From: Candidatus Rubrivivax defluviihabitans
GTDB lineage: Bacteria; Pseudomonadota; Gammaproteobacteria; Burkholderiales; Burkholderiaceae_C
Assembly (NCBI GenBank): GCA_016709385.1
Contig: JADJMW010000004.1
Location: 1 to 64,000, forward strand
Direction: 5' to 3'
DNA length: 64,000 bases
The translations under genes were made by a program, and so were the position numbers. Shown here piece by piece: positions 34,706-44,001 of the stretch (position 1 is the first letter of the stretch; each line of letters begins with the position of its first letter). A model generated the notes under the pieces. That model was not told the DNA's origin, searched no databases, and saw only the letters and a program-made list of their open reading frames with translations.

Positions 34706-35863
34706 TCACATCTGTCGCGCGCGCAGCCGCACCGGCACGCGGCGCCAGCCACCGAGCGGGTAGGTTTCGCGCTCGGGTGCCGCATCGGGCGCGGGGTCGA
34801 TGCCGGGTGTGGCCTGCAGCAGCGCCTGCACTGCGACGACGAGCTCCATCGTGGCCAGCGGCCGCCCCGGGCAGGCGTGGATGCCGACGCCGTAGACCAG
34901 GTTGTGCGGCGCGTGCTGCTCGGGCCGGTAGGCCTGCGGGTTGCCGAAGACGGCCTCGTCGCGGTTGGCCGAGGTCCAGTTGAGGTAGACGCGGCCGCCG
35001 GCGGCAAGCTCGTGGTCGCCGATGCGCACGGTCGACGTCGTCACGCGCCGGTTGACGAGGAAGGGGTCGTCGATGCGCAGCATCTCGTCGATCGCGGCCG
35101 CGGTTCGCGCCGGGTGCGAGCGCAGATCCTGCTGCACTTCGGGGTGGTCCGCCAGGAAGTGCACGACGACGCCGAGCGCGGCGGCCATCGAAGCGAGGTC
35201 GCCTGCCGTCCAGTTGCGCAGGATGGACACGATGTCGCCCTCTTCCAGCGGTGCCCCGGCGAAGGTGGCGGCGAGCAGCTCGGTCGTCGGGTCGGCCGGC
35301 GCGGCCGCGCCCAGGCGGCGGCGCCGCCGCACCTGCGCGCGCACGATCTCGTCGAACGCCGCGGCGACCGCGGTGGTGCGCTCGGGGTCGCCGCTGCGTG
35401 TGGCGGCATGGTTGTCGGCCATCCAGGCCAGCAACTCGTCCTCGATGCCTTGCCAGCCCAGCCATGCGGTCTGGGCGCGCACGGCAAAGGGGTAGCCGAT
35501 CGCGCCCACCGCGTCGATGCTGGCGTCGCGCGGCAGCGCGCCGACGATGGCCTCGGCGACCTCGCGCACGCGCGGCTCGAGCGCGGCCATGCGGGCGGGC
35601 GCGAAGAAGGGGTCGATGAGGGCGCGCCACGCCGCATGCTCGGGTGGGTCGATCGCGTTGGGCACCGCGCGCCGCGCCGAGGCGGCCGACGAGAAGACGG
35701 CCGGGTCGCTCGCCGCCGCCACGACGTCGGCATGCCTGAACAGCGTGACACCGCGCGGCGACTCGGCCAGCGGGCCGGCGGCGCGCATGCGGTCGTAGGT
35801 GCCGAGCTGGTCGGCCAGCACCTCCTGCGACAGGGGCGACCAGGTCGGGATGGGTCTGCGCAT
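34706..35863 (-). CDS. Cytochrome P450
   Basis: This 385-residue soluble haem monooxygenase shows the K-helix EMLR (ExxR), the region ANRDEAVFGNPQAYRPEQ, and the haem-ligand loop YGVGIHACPGRPLA with the axial cysteine. The I-helix reads NWTAGDLASMAAALG, without the usual acid-threonine pair, so oxygen activation may differ from the standard family. The length suits bacterial P450s, which need separate ferredoxin and reductase proteins; none is adjacent. The start is ATG 35863. Substrate is unknown. It is the first gene beyond the element. Confidence 0.9.
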   Translation of the reverse strand: MRRPIPTWSPLSQEVLADQLGTYDRMRAAGPLAESPRGVTLFRHADVVAAASDPAVFSSAASARRAVPNAIDPPEHAAWRALIDPFFAPARMAALEPRVREVAEAIVGALPRDASIDAVGAIGYPFAVRAQTAWLGWQGIEDELLAWMADNHAATRSGDPERTTAVAAAFDEIVRAQVRRRRRLGAAAPADPTTELLAATFAGAPLEEGDIVSILRNWTAGDLASMAAALGVVVHFLADHPEVQQDLRSHPARTAAAIDEMLRIDDPFLVNRRVTTSTVRIGDHELAAGGRVYLNWTSANRDEAVFGNPQAYRPEQHAPHNLVYGVGIHACPGRPLATMELVVAVQALLQATPGIDPAPDAAPERETYPLGGWRRVPVRLRARQM

Positions 35864-36008
35864 GGGGTGATTTTCACATGGACCCACTGGCCGGCCGGAG
35901 CTGGGTCGGGCGCCGGCGCAAGCCGAAGGCCTGCGGCCAGGGCGCCTTCGCGGCCGCGCCGGCCGCATGGCCCGGCCGCAGCCGCCCGCGCGCCGCGCGC
36001 AACCGCGT

Positions 36009-37864
36009 TCAGATGCCGAACGGTCTCTCCGCCGCCAGCCGCTCGGGACTGCGCCCGATCAGGGTCAGGCGCGGCGTCTGTTCGGGCGGCATGTTGGCGA
36101 CGATGCGCTGCACCAGGGTCACCCAGTCGCCGTCGTAGCGGCCCTCGTCCCACACCCGCAGCAGCTCCTGCGTGAAGCGGCCGTTGCCGACGCCGTCCTG
36201 CGATTCCTGGTTGTCCTGGCAGCCGGCCACCAGCAGCACCGGGCCACGCAGCGGCGTGTCGAGCTCGCGCGTCAGCACGCGCTCGTCCGGGCCGCGATGC
36301 TGGCGGCCGAGCCGGGTGTAGAAGTCGCGATGGGCGCGGAAGGTCCTGGCCGCCAGCGCGGGCGGCAGCAGCCGGGTGCGGACCGCCGGCGTGCCCTCGG
36401 CCGGGCCGGTTGCGCGGTGCGCGCCGCGCGCGACACCGTGCCGCTGTGGCAGCTGTCGGAGATCATCACGATGCGCACGTCGTCGGTGAACATCGACCAC
36501 AGCTCGTAGATCTCGTCGTCGATCAGCATGCCGTCGTACAGGCACAGCGTCTCGTCGGCGCCGTCGTCCTCGTCGGCGTTGAAGTCGGGCACCTGGCTGC
36601 CGTGGCCGGCGTAGGTGAGCAGGAAGAAGTCGCCGGCCTTCAGCTGCGCCGCCGCGGCGGCGACGGCCTGCTTCACCGCATCGCGCGTCGCCTCGGCGTC
36701 GAGCAGCACGGTGCGCTTCTCGAAGTTGCGCCCGGCCGCGATGCGCTCCATGTCCTCGGCGTCGAAGTGGCAGCCGAAGAGCTCGGCATCGGCACCATAG
36801 TGCCCGGCATCGACCTTGTTCAGCCCGATGTGCAGCGACCAGCCGCGACGTGCCGGCGCCGGCACGGCCGCTGCCGCCGACCGTTTGCCGCCACGCGTTC
36901 GCGGCGCCCGCGTGCGCCCGGCGACCTGTTCGATCGCCGTTTCGAAACGGTCCGCCACGCGGCCATAGCCGGCGTCCTTGGGGTGCAGCTCGTCGTGCCA
37001 GACATCGAGCGTGCTGCCCACCGCCCCGCGCACGTCGACATGGATCGCCCGCGCGCCAAAACGCGAGACGAGCTGGCGCAGGCGCTCGTTGAAGCGGTCG
37101 ATCATGTGCGCGGCGATGCCGCGCTGCACGGCGCCGGCCTCGATGCCGCGCGAGATCATCGGCTTGCCGAGCCACTTGCCGCCGTTCGGGATCACGTAGT
37201 CGTAGCCGTGGCAGACGGCGACCACGCCGGGCTCGGCCTCGACCTCGCGCAGCACGCGCTCGAACATCGCGAGCGCGTGGTCGAGCAGTCGCTCGAAGCT
37301 CGGCAGCACGTGCGCCGCCGGCGACAGCGCCGGATCGAAGTCGCGCAGGTGGGCGCGCAGGTTGCCGCCGCCCAGCGCGTCGTTGCCGCCCGCCGAGAGC
37401 AGGAAGATCGACGCCTGGGTCTCGCGGAGCGCATCGATATATTCGTGGTCCTTGAGCATGTTCTCCAGCGTGTCGCCGGCCGCGTCCAGGCTGCGCACGG
37501 CGAAGCCCTTGGCGAACAGGTGGTCGATCGTGTCTTCGAGCTTGATCGGGTACTGGAACCAGGAGTCGCCCTCCGACACCAGCACCGGCCCCTGGTAGCC
37601 GTCGGCCAGCATGCGGTCGAAGCGGACCCGGCGCCGCATGCGCGCGATGCCGTTGGCGAAGTTCATTGCCGCCTCGCTGCGCGCCCGCGCCTCGGCCGGG
37701 TCGACGGGCAGTGCCACCGTGGCCGGGTTGAGCTGCAGCTTGGGATGGAACAGGCCGGACCGCTCGTCGTCGACGACGAAATAGGCGGCGAGCTCGCTTT
37801 CGGGAATGGAAAGGTCGGCCAGCCTGCGGTTGAGTTCGGCGGGGGTGATGCGCTTGTCGGTCAT
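36009..37864 (-). pseudogene. SGNH hydrolase-caspase (C14) fusion protein, frameshifted near the end
   Basis: The N-terminal half (about residues 90-335) is an SGNH/GDSL-type hydrolase: EGDSW (Ser101), AGGND, and DELHPKD. The C-terminal half (about 360-600) is a caspase-like domain with His421 in YAGHGSQ and Cys472 in DSCHSG. After Cys472 the frame fails near 36395-36410. The missing tail (CQDNQESQDGVGNGRFTQELLRVWD...MPPEQTP), typical of this caspase family, is intact in the next frame down to 36009. Adding one base in a C/G-rich run restores about 618 residues. Both catalytic residues are before the break. ATG 37864 follows the EACC1-like gene by 52 nt. It is the last gene of the predicted conflict operon. 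It is either a recent inactivation or a sequencing error. Confidence 0.75.
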
Positions 37865-37916
37865 GCTCGTCTCCTCGGCAGGGTCGGATTCATCGTTGGC
37901 GGCCCGCAGCGCCGGG

Positions 37917-38270
37917 TCAGACCGGCTTGTCGGCCTTGCCCGCCAGCTCGAGCAGGGCCTGGGCGCTGAGCCTTTCGATCGGTATCGACGTGCCATCGGC
38001 CAGCACCAGGCGCGCGCCTGGCGCACCCTTCCTGCGGCACATCTCGACGATCTGCTGCACCACGGTGGCCGCACCCCCCAGCGCCGACACCGCGGTGCCC
38101 GCCAGCGTGACCCACAGCGTGATCTGGCCGGCATCGATGGCCCGCGTGGTGCCGGGATCGCACTCGTCCACTCCCTCGGTGGCGGCGACCTCCCGGGCCA
38201 GCGCCTTGGCGGCCGCGTAGCTGGCGTCCGCGGGCAGTTCGATCAGGAAGGCCTGCAGTCGATGACTCAT
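37917..38270 (-). CDS. EACC1-like small membrane protein
   Basis: This 117-residue protein has one hydrophobic segment (ITLWVTLAGTAVSALGGAATVVQQI), a basic turn, and then RLVLADGTSIPIERLSAQALLEL. That layout matches the 'effector-associated constant component 1' (EACC1) described by Aravind and colleagues beside caspases and CHAT proteases in predicted bacterial conflict systems. The match is by pattern and context. Its ATG 38270 overlaps the CHAT stop as ATGA, so they are translationally coupled. It may anchor or scaffold the two proteases. Confidence 0.55.
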   Translation of the reverse strand: MSHRLQAFLIELPADASYAAAKALAREVAATEGVDECDPGTTRAIDAGQITLWVTLAGTAVSALGGAATVVQQIVEMCRRKGAPGARLVLADGTSIPIERLSAQALLELAGKADKPV

Positions 38271-40501
38271 GGATGGTCCTCTGGATGCGTCGCGGGATGT
38301 CGGGAACCGGTGGGAAACCCGGCCAGCTGCCAATTGGCCCAGAAGCCGAACCGGCAGTGAAGCTGGCTCAAGCTGGCCTGTCGATGGGCCTGCGCCGGTG
38401 TCTTGCCTGCGGCCAGCGCGGCATGGAAGCCCTGCATGAAGGCGCAGGCCACGGCCGACTGCGCCGCCCACAGACTGGTCAGCACATGGCGCGCACCGGC
38501 CTGGAACAAGGGCATGGCCAGCCCCAGCCACTCGTCCGACACGAGCGCCACGCCGTCGATCTGCTCGCCGTGCCGGCCCACGTCGCAGGCGCTCATGCAC
38601 ACCACCTCGGCCTTCAAGTCCACGCCGAACAATTCACTGGCGCGCAGCGCCTCGTTGCCCAGGTACAGGCTGGCATCGAGCGGGCTTTCGGGCACGAAGC
38701 TGCCGTGGCAGGCGAGGTGGATGACGTCGAAACGCGGCCAGTCGGCAAGCGGCGCCCGCGCCGAGAATCCTTCGTCCGGCGACAGCACGTGCTGCTGCAC
38801 AGGGTGACCCAGCGGCTGCCAGGCCTCGGCGATGCCGCGCAGTTCGTCGACCACGTCGTACAACGGCTGGCTGCGAAAGCCGTCCTGCTCGCAGCCCAGC
38901 AGCAGCACCTCGCGTGGCGCAGCGCCCGACCCCGGATCGGCTGCCGAAGGAAAGGGCAAGGCCAGCGTCGGCAGCATCTGCATGGCGAAGCGTTCGATCA
39001 GCAGGCCGGTGGGGGCATCCGCCGGTCCCAGCTGCATGGCATGCAAGGGCAGCTGCCTGAGCTGGCGGTGGGGCGTGACGAGCAGGGTGTGGCAACCCTG
39101 CAGGGCTTCGAGCACCGCGGGCGGCAGCAGACGGTCGCCCAGCGGTGCGGGCAGGGGCTGCTCGATGAAACCCGGGTGTCGGCCCGCGAACGCCCGTGCG
39201 CGCGCCTCGAGCGCGCCGAGCGCGTCGCCCGTCCACGCCACTTGGGCCAGGCGGGGTTGGCGATCGCCCCCGGCATGGAACACCAGCAGGCGCCAGTCGC
39301 CCCGCTCGGGCAGCCAGTACCAGGACACCACGCCGCACCCGGCGGGCAGCCGCGCGAGCTGCGCCTGCAGGTCCAGTGGCGGCGGCAGTTGCATGGCGGC
39401 GGCGACGCGGGGGCTTTGTCGCATGGCCTGCTGCATGAGCGACTGGCGCTCGGCCGCCAACGCCGCGCGGCGCTCCAGCGCCGCCTCGCTGCCCGAGCCC
39501 TGCGCCTCCAGCGACTGCAGGCGGCGATCCAGATCCTGCAGCGGCCCGGCGATGGCCGGATCCAGACTGCGCAGCCATCCGCCCTGCGTCATGGCCTGCC
39601 GCAGCGAGAAGCTCTTGGCGCGTTCGGCCACCTGCCAGGCGCGCAAGATGGCCGGCGGCCGGGCCGCGGCCGGATCGACCCAGCGCAGGGCCAGCGCGAG
39701 CGCCTGGTCGAACCGGTCCTGCTGGGCGGCCAGGTAGCGCTGCTGGTCGAACATGCTGCGCTGGGCGCGGGTGAGCTGCTCGACGGTGGCCAGCGCCCGC
39801 TCGGCCAGCGGCCAGCTCGCCTCGTTGCCGCGCGCCCGTGCCAGCGTCAGGGCCGCGCCGGCGGCAATGTCCGGCGGGCCGGGCTGTTCGAAGAAGGCCC
39901 AGGCCCCCGCCGCCAGCGGCTCGGCCTCGCGCGGCCGTCCCAGCGACAGCAGCGCTCGCGCCTCGGTGAGCTCGGTGGCACGCAGGCCGCGCCAGTGGCC
40001 GCCGGCCTGCATCGGCGGCGCCAGCGCGCGCGCGCAGCGTGCCATCTCGGCCGGGTCGCCGCGCCACTCCGCCAGCCGCATGGCGCAGGCCTCGGTGATC
40101 CAGGCATTGGCGTCGTCGGCCAGTTCCCGGCGCAGCGCCTGCAGCGCCTGTGCGGCCGCGGCGTCGTCGTGCCACGGGGAATAGGGTGCGCCGTACAGGC
40201 GCGCGCGGGCATCGAGCAGCAGGGTGCGGACGGTGTGGCGCGGCAAGGGCTTGAGCCGGTCGATCAGGGTCTCGGCCTCGTCGAGATCGGCAGCGGCCTC
40301 CTTCAGGCGCATGGCCCAGTGCCGGATGCCGGCGCGCTGCACCAGGGTGTCGGCCAGTTCATGGGCCAGCGCGCCATCGCCGGACTGTGCCTCGTGCCGC
40401 CCGCGCAGGCGGTCGATGAGCGCGCTCAGGCTCTCGTCGGCGGCCAGCAGTTCGCCGTCTTCGGCATCCAGCGTGGCGAGATCGCGCTCGGCCTTGCTCA
40501 C
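38267..40501 (-). CDS. CHAT-domain protease with helical-repeat region
   Basis: This 744-residue protein has about 450 residues of TPR-like helical repeats and then a CHAT (caspase HetF-associated) domain with the catalytic dyad His599 in VIHLACHGSF and Cys639 in CMSACDVG, plus the usual VLTSLWAAQS segment. CHAT proteins are caspase-clan proteases used in bacterial immunity and cell death, for example in CRISPR type III-E. The start is GTG 40501, 17 nt after the TPR-like gene. It is the second gene of a four-gene operon. All key residues are present. Confidence 0.8.
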   Translation of the reverse strand: MSKAERDLATLDAEDGELLAADESLSALIDRLRGRHEAQSGDGALAHELADTLVQRAGIRHWAMRLKEAAADLDEAETLIDRLKPLPRHTVRTLLLDARARLYGAPYSPWHDDAAAAQALQALRRELADDANAWITEACAMRLAEWRGDPAEMARCARALAPPMQAGGHWRGLRATELTEARALLSLGRPREAEPLAAGAWAFFEQPGPPDIAAGAALTLARARGNEASWPLAERALATVEQLTRAQRSMFDQQRYLAAQQDRFDQALALALRWVDPAAARPPAILRAWQVAERAKSFSLRQAMTQGGWLRSLDPAIAGPLQDLDRRLQSLEAQGSGSEAALERRAALAAERQSLMQQAMRQSPRVAAAMQLPPPLDLQAQLARLPAGCGVVSWYWLPERGDWRLLVFHAGGDRQPRLAQVAWTGDALGALEARARAFAGRHPGFIEQPLPAPLGDRLLPPAVLEALQGCHTLLVTPHRQLRQLPLHAMQLGPADAPTGLLIERFAMQMLPTLALPFPSAADPGSGAAPREVLLLGCEQDGFRSQPLYDVVDELRGIAEAWQPLGHPVQQHVLSPDEGFSARAPLADWPRFDVIHLACHGSFVPESPLDASLYLGNEALRASELFGVDLKAEVVCMSACDVGRHGEQIDGVALVSDEWLGLAMPLFQAGARHVLTSLWAAQSAVACAFMQGFHAALAAGKTPAQAHRQASLSQLHCRFGFWANWQLAGFPTGSRHPATHPEDHP

Positions 40502-40518
40502 GGCATGCGGCGCAAGGT

Positions 40519-41796
40519 TCAGGCGGCGGCCCGCGCACTGATCGCGGCTTTCAGGTGCTGGCGCTCCAGCGCGCGGTCGTTGAGCTTGGACGCCACCCGG
40601 GCCAGCCTTTCATGGCTGCGTGCCACCAGTTCCTTCACGCCGATCTGCTGCGCGCGTTCCAGGCATTCCCGGTAGGCCGCGCGGGCGTCGTCGTTGCGCC
40701 CCTCCAGCATGGCCGAAGTGCCTTCCATCTCGCGACGCGACCACTCCCCGAACAGCACCGAGAACTGCACCTGACGCGGCAGCTCGTCGAAGGGCACCGG
40801 CAGCGGGAACTGGATCGGCCAGCGCTGCCGGAAGGGCTCGGGGCCATCGACATAGTGGTCTTCGATGACCAGCGCCTTGCTGCCGACGTCGTTGGCGCCC
40901 ATGGCCTCGAGCTCGGCCATCACCGCGTCGGCCTGGCCGGACATCGCCAGCGCGGTGATGTCGGCCTTCAGTTGTTCGGTGCCACCGGGGTAGTGGCCGG
41001 TGCGCGTCAGTTCACGCACGCCGGCCAGCACGGCCTGGGGATCCACGTCGCGCCCCTTCGAGGGCGGGCTCACGGCGGCCTTCATGGGCATGGGCTTGCT
41101 CCTCGGAGGTTCGGCCTCGATCCGCTGGCGTTCCGCCCAAAGCTGGTGGCTGGCCGCCAACACGGCCTGGAAGAAGGCCTGCACGTCTTGCAGCATGTTC
41201 ATCCGTTGCTGCCATGCAGGGTCGCGTTGACCGGTCTGCAACCGCGCCATGCCATAGGTGATGCGGTCCTCGATCGATCCGCCCCAGGAGTTGCCCTCGG
41301 CCGACTGGTGCTCCTGGATGCGGCTGGCGCAGTTGTCGACCATCTGCTGGACATGGGACGCGAATTGCCGATAGCCGGCCGGCGTGAGCTGGCGCACATG
41401 CGCCACCAGGGCCCGCTGGCGCCCGGGTCCGTCGAGTTCGTCGTACCAGCGGCCCAGCAGGGCCAGGTCGTCGTCGAACGACTGGGTCGGGCCGGGCGAG
41501 ACCGGCGCCGGCACATCGCGCGGGAGTTCGCCGCGGCGTGCGGTATCGGCCGATTCGAGCAGGCGCTGCAAGCCTGCCTTGCGGGCAGGATCGTGCTCCT
41601 GGTTGACCAGCATCGACAACGTGACCTTCAGGCCAGCAAAGCCGGCGTCGGACAGGCCCTGGGTGTAGGCCCGCAGTTGTCGAACCACATCGGCCGGCGT
41701 TGCACCCAGGGCCTGGTTGGCAAAGCTCACGTGCTGCAGATACGCTGCGCCGGCGTTGACCAACTTGCCCAGACCCGACAACAAGCCACTTGCCAT
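40519..41796 (-). CDS. Helical-repeat (TPR-like) protein of the caspase/CHAT operon
   Basis: This 425-residue helical protein has C-terminal TPR-like units (MEGTSAMLEGRNDDARAAYRECLERAQQIG, then VARSHERLARVASKLNDRALERQHLKAA). The rest is alpha-helical without a known motif. I chose ATG 41796 (MASGLLSGLGK) because GGAGGT lies 4-5 nt upstream; ATG 41811 and 41835 are in frame. It is the first gene of the operon and a natural candidate sensor or adaptor for the CHAT and caspase proteases. Confidence 0.6.
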   Translation of the reverse strand: MASGLLSGLGKLVNAGAAYLQHVSFANQALGATPADVVRQLRAYTQGLSDAGFAGLKVTLSMLVNQEHDPARKAGLQRLLESADTARRGELPRDVPAPVSPGPTQSFDDDLALLGRWYDELDGPGRQRALVAHVRQLTPAGYRQFASHVQQMVDNCASRIQEHQSAEGNSWGGSIEDRITYGMARLQTGQRDPAWQQRMNMLQDVQAFFQAVLAASHQLWAERQRIEAEPPRSKPMPMKAAVSPPSKGRDVDPQAVLAGVRELTRTGHYPGGTEQLKADITALAMSGQADAVMAELEAMGANDVGSKALVIEDHYVDGPEPFRQRWPIQFPLPVPFDELPRQVQFSVLFGEWSRREMEGTSAMLEGRNDDARAAYRECLERAQQIGVKELVARSHERLARVASKLNDRALERQHLKAAISARAAA

Positions 41797-42034
41797 GTCG
41801 ACCTCCGCCATGACGCTGCCGTGACCCCGGGGCACGGCCCCTGGGGCAATACTAGATCTCGGTCGGCTGTCCGTGACGAGCGGGACCGCTTCGTTCTAGG
41901 GGTGCGCAGGCAAGCCCGCCGTGGGTCCGGATCAGGCCGAGCGCGGGGCGACCTGGGCCCGCGGCACAATTGACGCGGCGGGCCGGCTCCAGCATCGGCC
42001 ACCGCGCCATAACAACGACAACGAGGAGACACGC

Positions 42035-42949
42035 ATGGGCGAGGCCATCGACCAGGTGCGGCTGAACTTCAACCCGCAGGCGCAGCTGGGCCTTTCGCTC
42101 GTGCTCGCGCTGGTGATGTTCGGCATCGCGCTCGACCTGCGCGTGGCCGACTTCAAGGCGGCGCTGAAGACGCCCAAGGCGCTGGCGATCGGCCTCGTCA
42201 GTCACCACCTGCTGTTCCCCGCGTTCACCTTCCTGCTGATCCAGGCGGTGCGGCCGCTGCCGTCGATCGCGCTCGGCATGCTGCTCGTGTCGTCGTGCCC
42301 GGCAGGGCACATCTCCAACTTCTTCACCCACCGTGCGCGCGGCAATGCGGCGCTGTCGGTCTCGATCAGCACGCTGTCGACGGCGGGCGCGCTGTTCTTC
42401 ACGCCGCTCAACGTCGCCTTCTGGGGCTCGCTGGATCCGGCGATGAATGCGCTGCTGCGCTCGTTCTCGCTCGACCCGCTGCACATGCTGTTCGACCTGT
42501 CGCTGATCCTCGGCCTGCCGCTCGCCGCGGGCATGTTCATCGCGCACCGGTACGCGGCGCTGGCCGGCAAGGTGCACGGCCCGATGCGCAACTTCTCGCT
42601 CCTCGTGCTGGTCGGCTTCGTCCTCGCCGCGCTGGCGCTGAACTGGGGCTTCTTCCTGCAGTACGGGCGCTTCGTCGTCGTCGTCGTCTTCATCCACAAC
42701 GCGCTCGCGCTGGCCAGCGGCTACGGCCTGGCGCGCGCGGCCGGGCTCGCCGAGCGCGACTGCCGCGCGGTCGCCTTCGAGACCGGCATCCAGAACTCGG
42801 GCCTGGGCCTCGTGCTCGTCTTCAACTTCTTCGGCGGCCTGGGCGGCATGGCGATCGTGACAGCATGGTGGGGCATCTGGCACATCGTCGCCGGGATGGC
42901 CTTGTCGACCTTCTGGATGCAGCGCGTGCCGGCGGGGGCAACGCCATGA
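42035..42949 (+). CDS. Bile acid:sodium symporter (BASS) family transporter
   Basis: This 304-residue integral membrane protein has about nine hydrophobic segments. The motifs LVSSCPAGHISNFFTHRARGNAALSVSIS and FETGIQNSGLGLVL are characteristic of BASS transporters, which move organic anions with sodium. The ATG has a good GAGGAG upstream. It overlaps the next gene as ATGA, so both are one operon; the substrate is unknown. Confidence 0.85.
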   Translation: MGEAIDQVRLNFNPQAQLGLSLVLALVMFGIALDLRVADFKAALKTPKALAIGLVSHHLLFPAFTFLLIQAVRPLPSIALGMLLVSSCPAGHISNFFTHRARGNAALSVSISTLSTAGALFFTPLNVAFWGSLDPAMNALLRSFSLDPLHMLFDLSLILGLPLAAGMFIAHRYAALAGKVHGPMRNFSLLVLVGFVLAALALNWGFFLQYGRFVVVVVFIHNALALASGYGLARAAGLAERDCRAVAFETGIQNSGLGLVLVFNFFGGLGGMAIVTAWWGIWHIVAGMALSTFWMQRVPAGATP

Positions 42950-43923
42950 GCCCGGCCCGACGGGTTCTCGTCACCGGTGGCGGCGGCTACCTCGGCAGCC
43001 AGGTCGTCGCCGCGCTCGCCGGGCGCGGCACCGAGGCGGTGGTCAGTCTGGACGTGCGCGAGGCGCCGCCCGAGCGCCGCCGGCCCGGCGTCGTTCACGC
43101 CGCGGCGGACATCCGCGACCGCAGCCGCCTCGAGGCGCTGTTGCGCGAGCACGCCATCGACACCGTCGTCCACCTCGCCGCGATCGTCACGCCGGGCAAG
43201 AAGGCCGACCGCGACTTCGAGTACCAGGTCGACGTCGTCGGCACCGGCAACGTCCTCGACGCCTGCGTCGCCGCGGGCGTGGGTCATGTCGTGATCTCGT
43301 CGTCGGGCGCGGCTTACGGCTATCACGCCGACAACCCGGCCTGGCTGACCGAGGACGACCCGATCCGCGGCAACCAGGAGTTCGCCTATTCGTGGCACAA
43401 ACGCCTCGTCGAGGAGATGCTCGCCGACTACCGCGCGCGGGCGCCGCAACTGCAGCAGACGGTGTTTCGCATCGGCACCATCCTCGGCGAGACGGTCGCC
43501 AACCAGATCACCGCGCTGTTCGACAAGCCGCGGCCGCTGGCGATCGCCGGCGCCGACAGCCCGTTCGTCTTCATCTGGGACCAGGACGTCGTCGGCGCGA
43601 TCCTGCATGCGCTGGCCAGCGATGCGCCGCCCGGCATCTACAACGTGGCCGGGGATGGGGCCCTCACCATCCACGAGATCGCCGCGCGCATGGGCAAGCG
43701 CTGCCGCGTGCTGCCGCCCTGGCTGCTGCAGGCCGCGCTCGCGGTCGGCAAGCGGCTCGGGCTCACGCAGTACGGCCCCGAGCAGTTGCGCTTCCTGCGC
43801 TATCGCCCCGTGCTGGCCAACGCGAGGCTGAAGGCCGTGTTCGGCTACGCGCCGCGCAAGACCTCGGCCGAGGTGTTCGATTTCTGGTGGGCGGCGCGCC
43901 GCGCGCGCAGCGGCGGCGGATGA
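42946..43923 (+). CDS. NAD(P)-dependent epimerase/dehydratase (extended SDR)
   Basis: This 325-residue protein has the Rossmann motif VTGGGGYLGS and the DTVVHLAA strand. The extended-SDR catalytic Ser/Tyr/Lys are less clear: SSSGAAYG is present, followed by AYSWHKRLVEE with Tyr and Lys in YxxxK-like spacing. It may act on a nucleotide sugar or a related carbonyl compound. It is co-translated with the BASS transporter (ATGA). Confidence 0.8.
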   Translation: MSPARRVLVTGGGGYLGSQVVAALAGRGTEAVVSLDVREAPPERRRPGVVHAAADIRDRSRLEALLREHAIDTVVHLAAIVTPGKKADRDFEYQVDVVGTGNVLDACVAAGVGHVVISSSGAAYGYHADNPAWLTEDDPIRGNQEFAYSWHKRLVEEMLADYRARAPQLQQTVFRIGTILGETVANQITALFDKPRPLAIAGADSPFVFIWDQDVVGAILHALASDAPPGIYNVAGDGALTIHEIAARMGKRCRVLPPWLLQAALAVGKRLGLTQYGPEQLRFLRYRPVLANARLKAVFGYAPRKTSAEVFDFWWAARRARSGGG

Positions 43924-44001
43924 GGGCCACGGCCGTGCCGGCCCGCGCCAGCGGCGATTTCACGACGATTTCAACTTGATGCAAGCACGGAGCGAGGGGC
44001 G

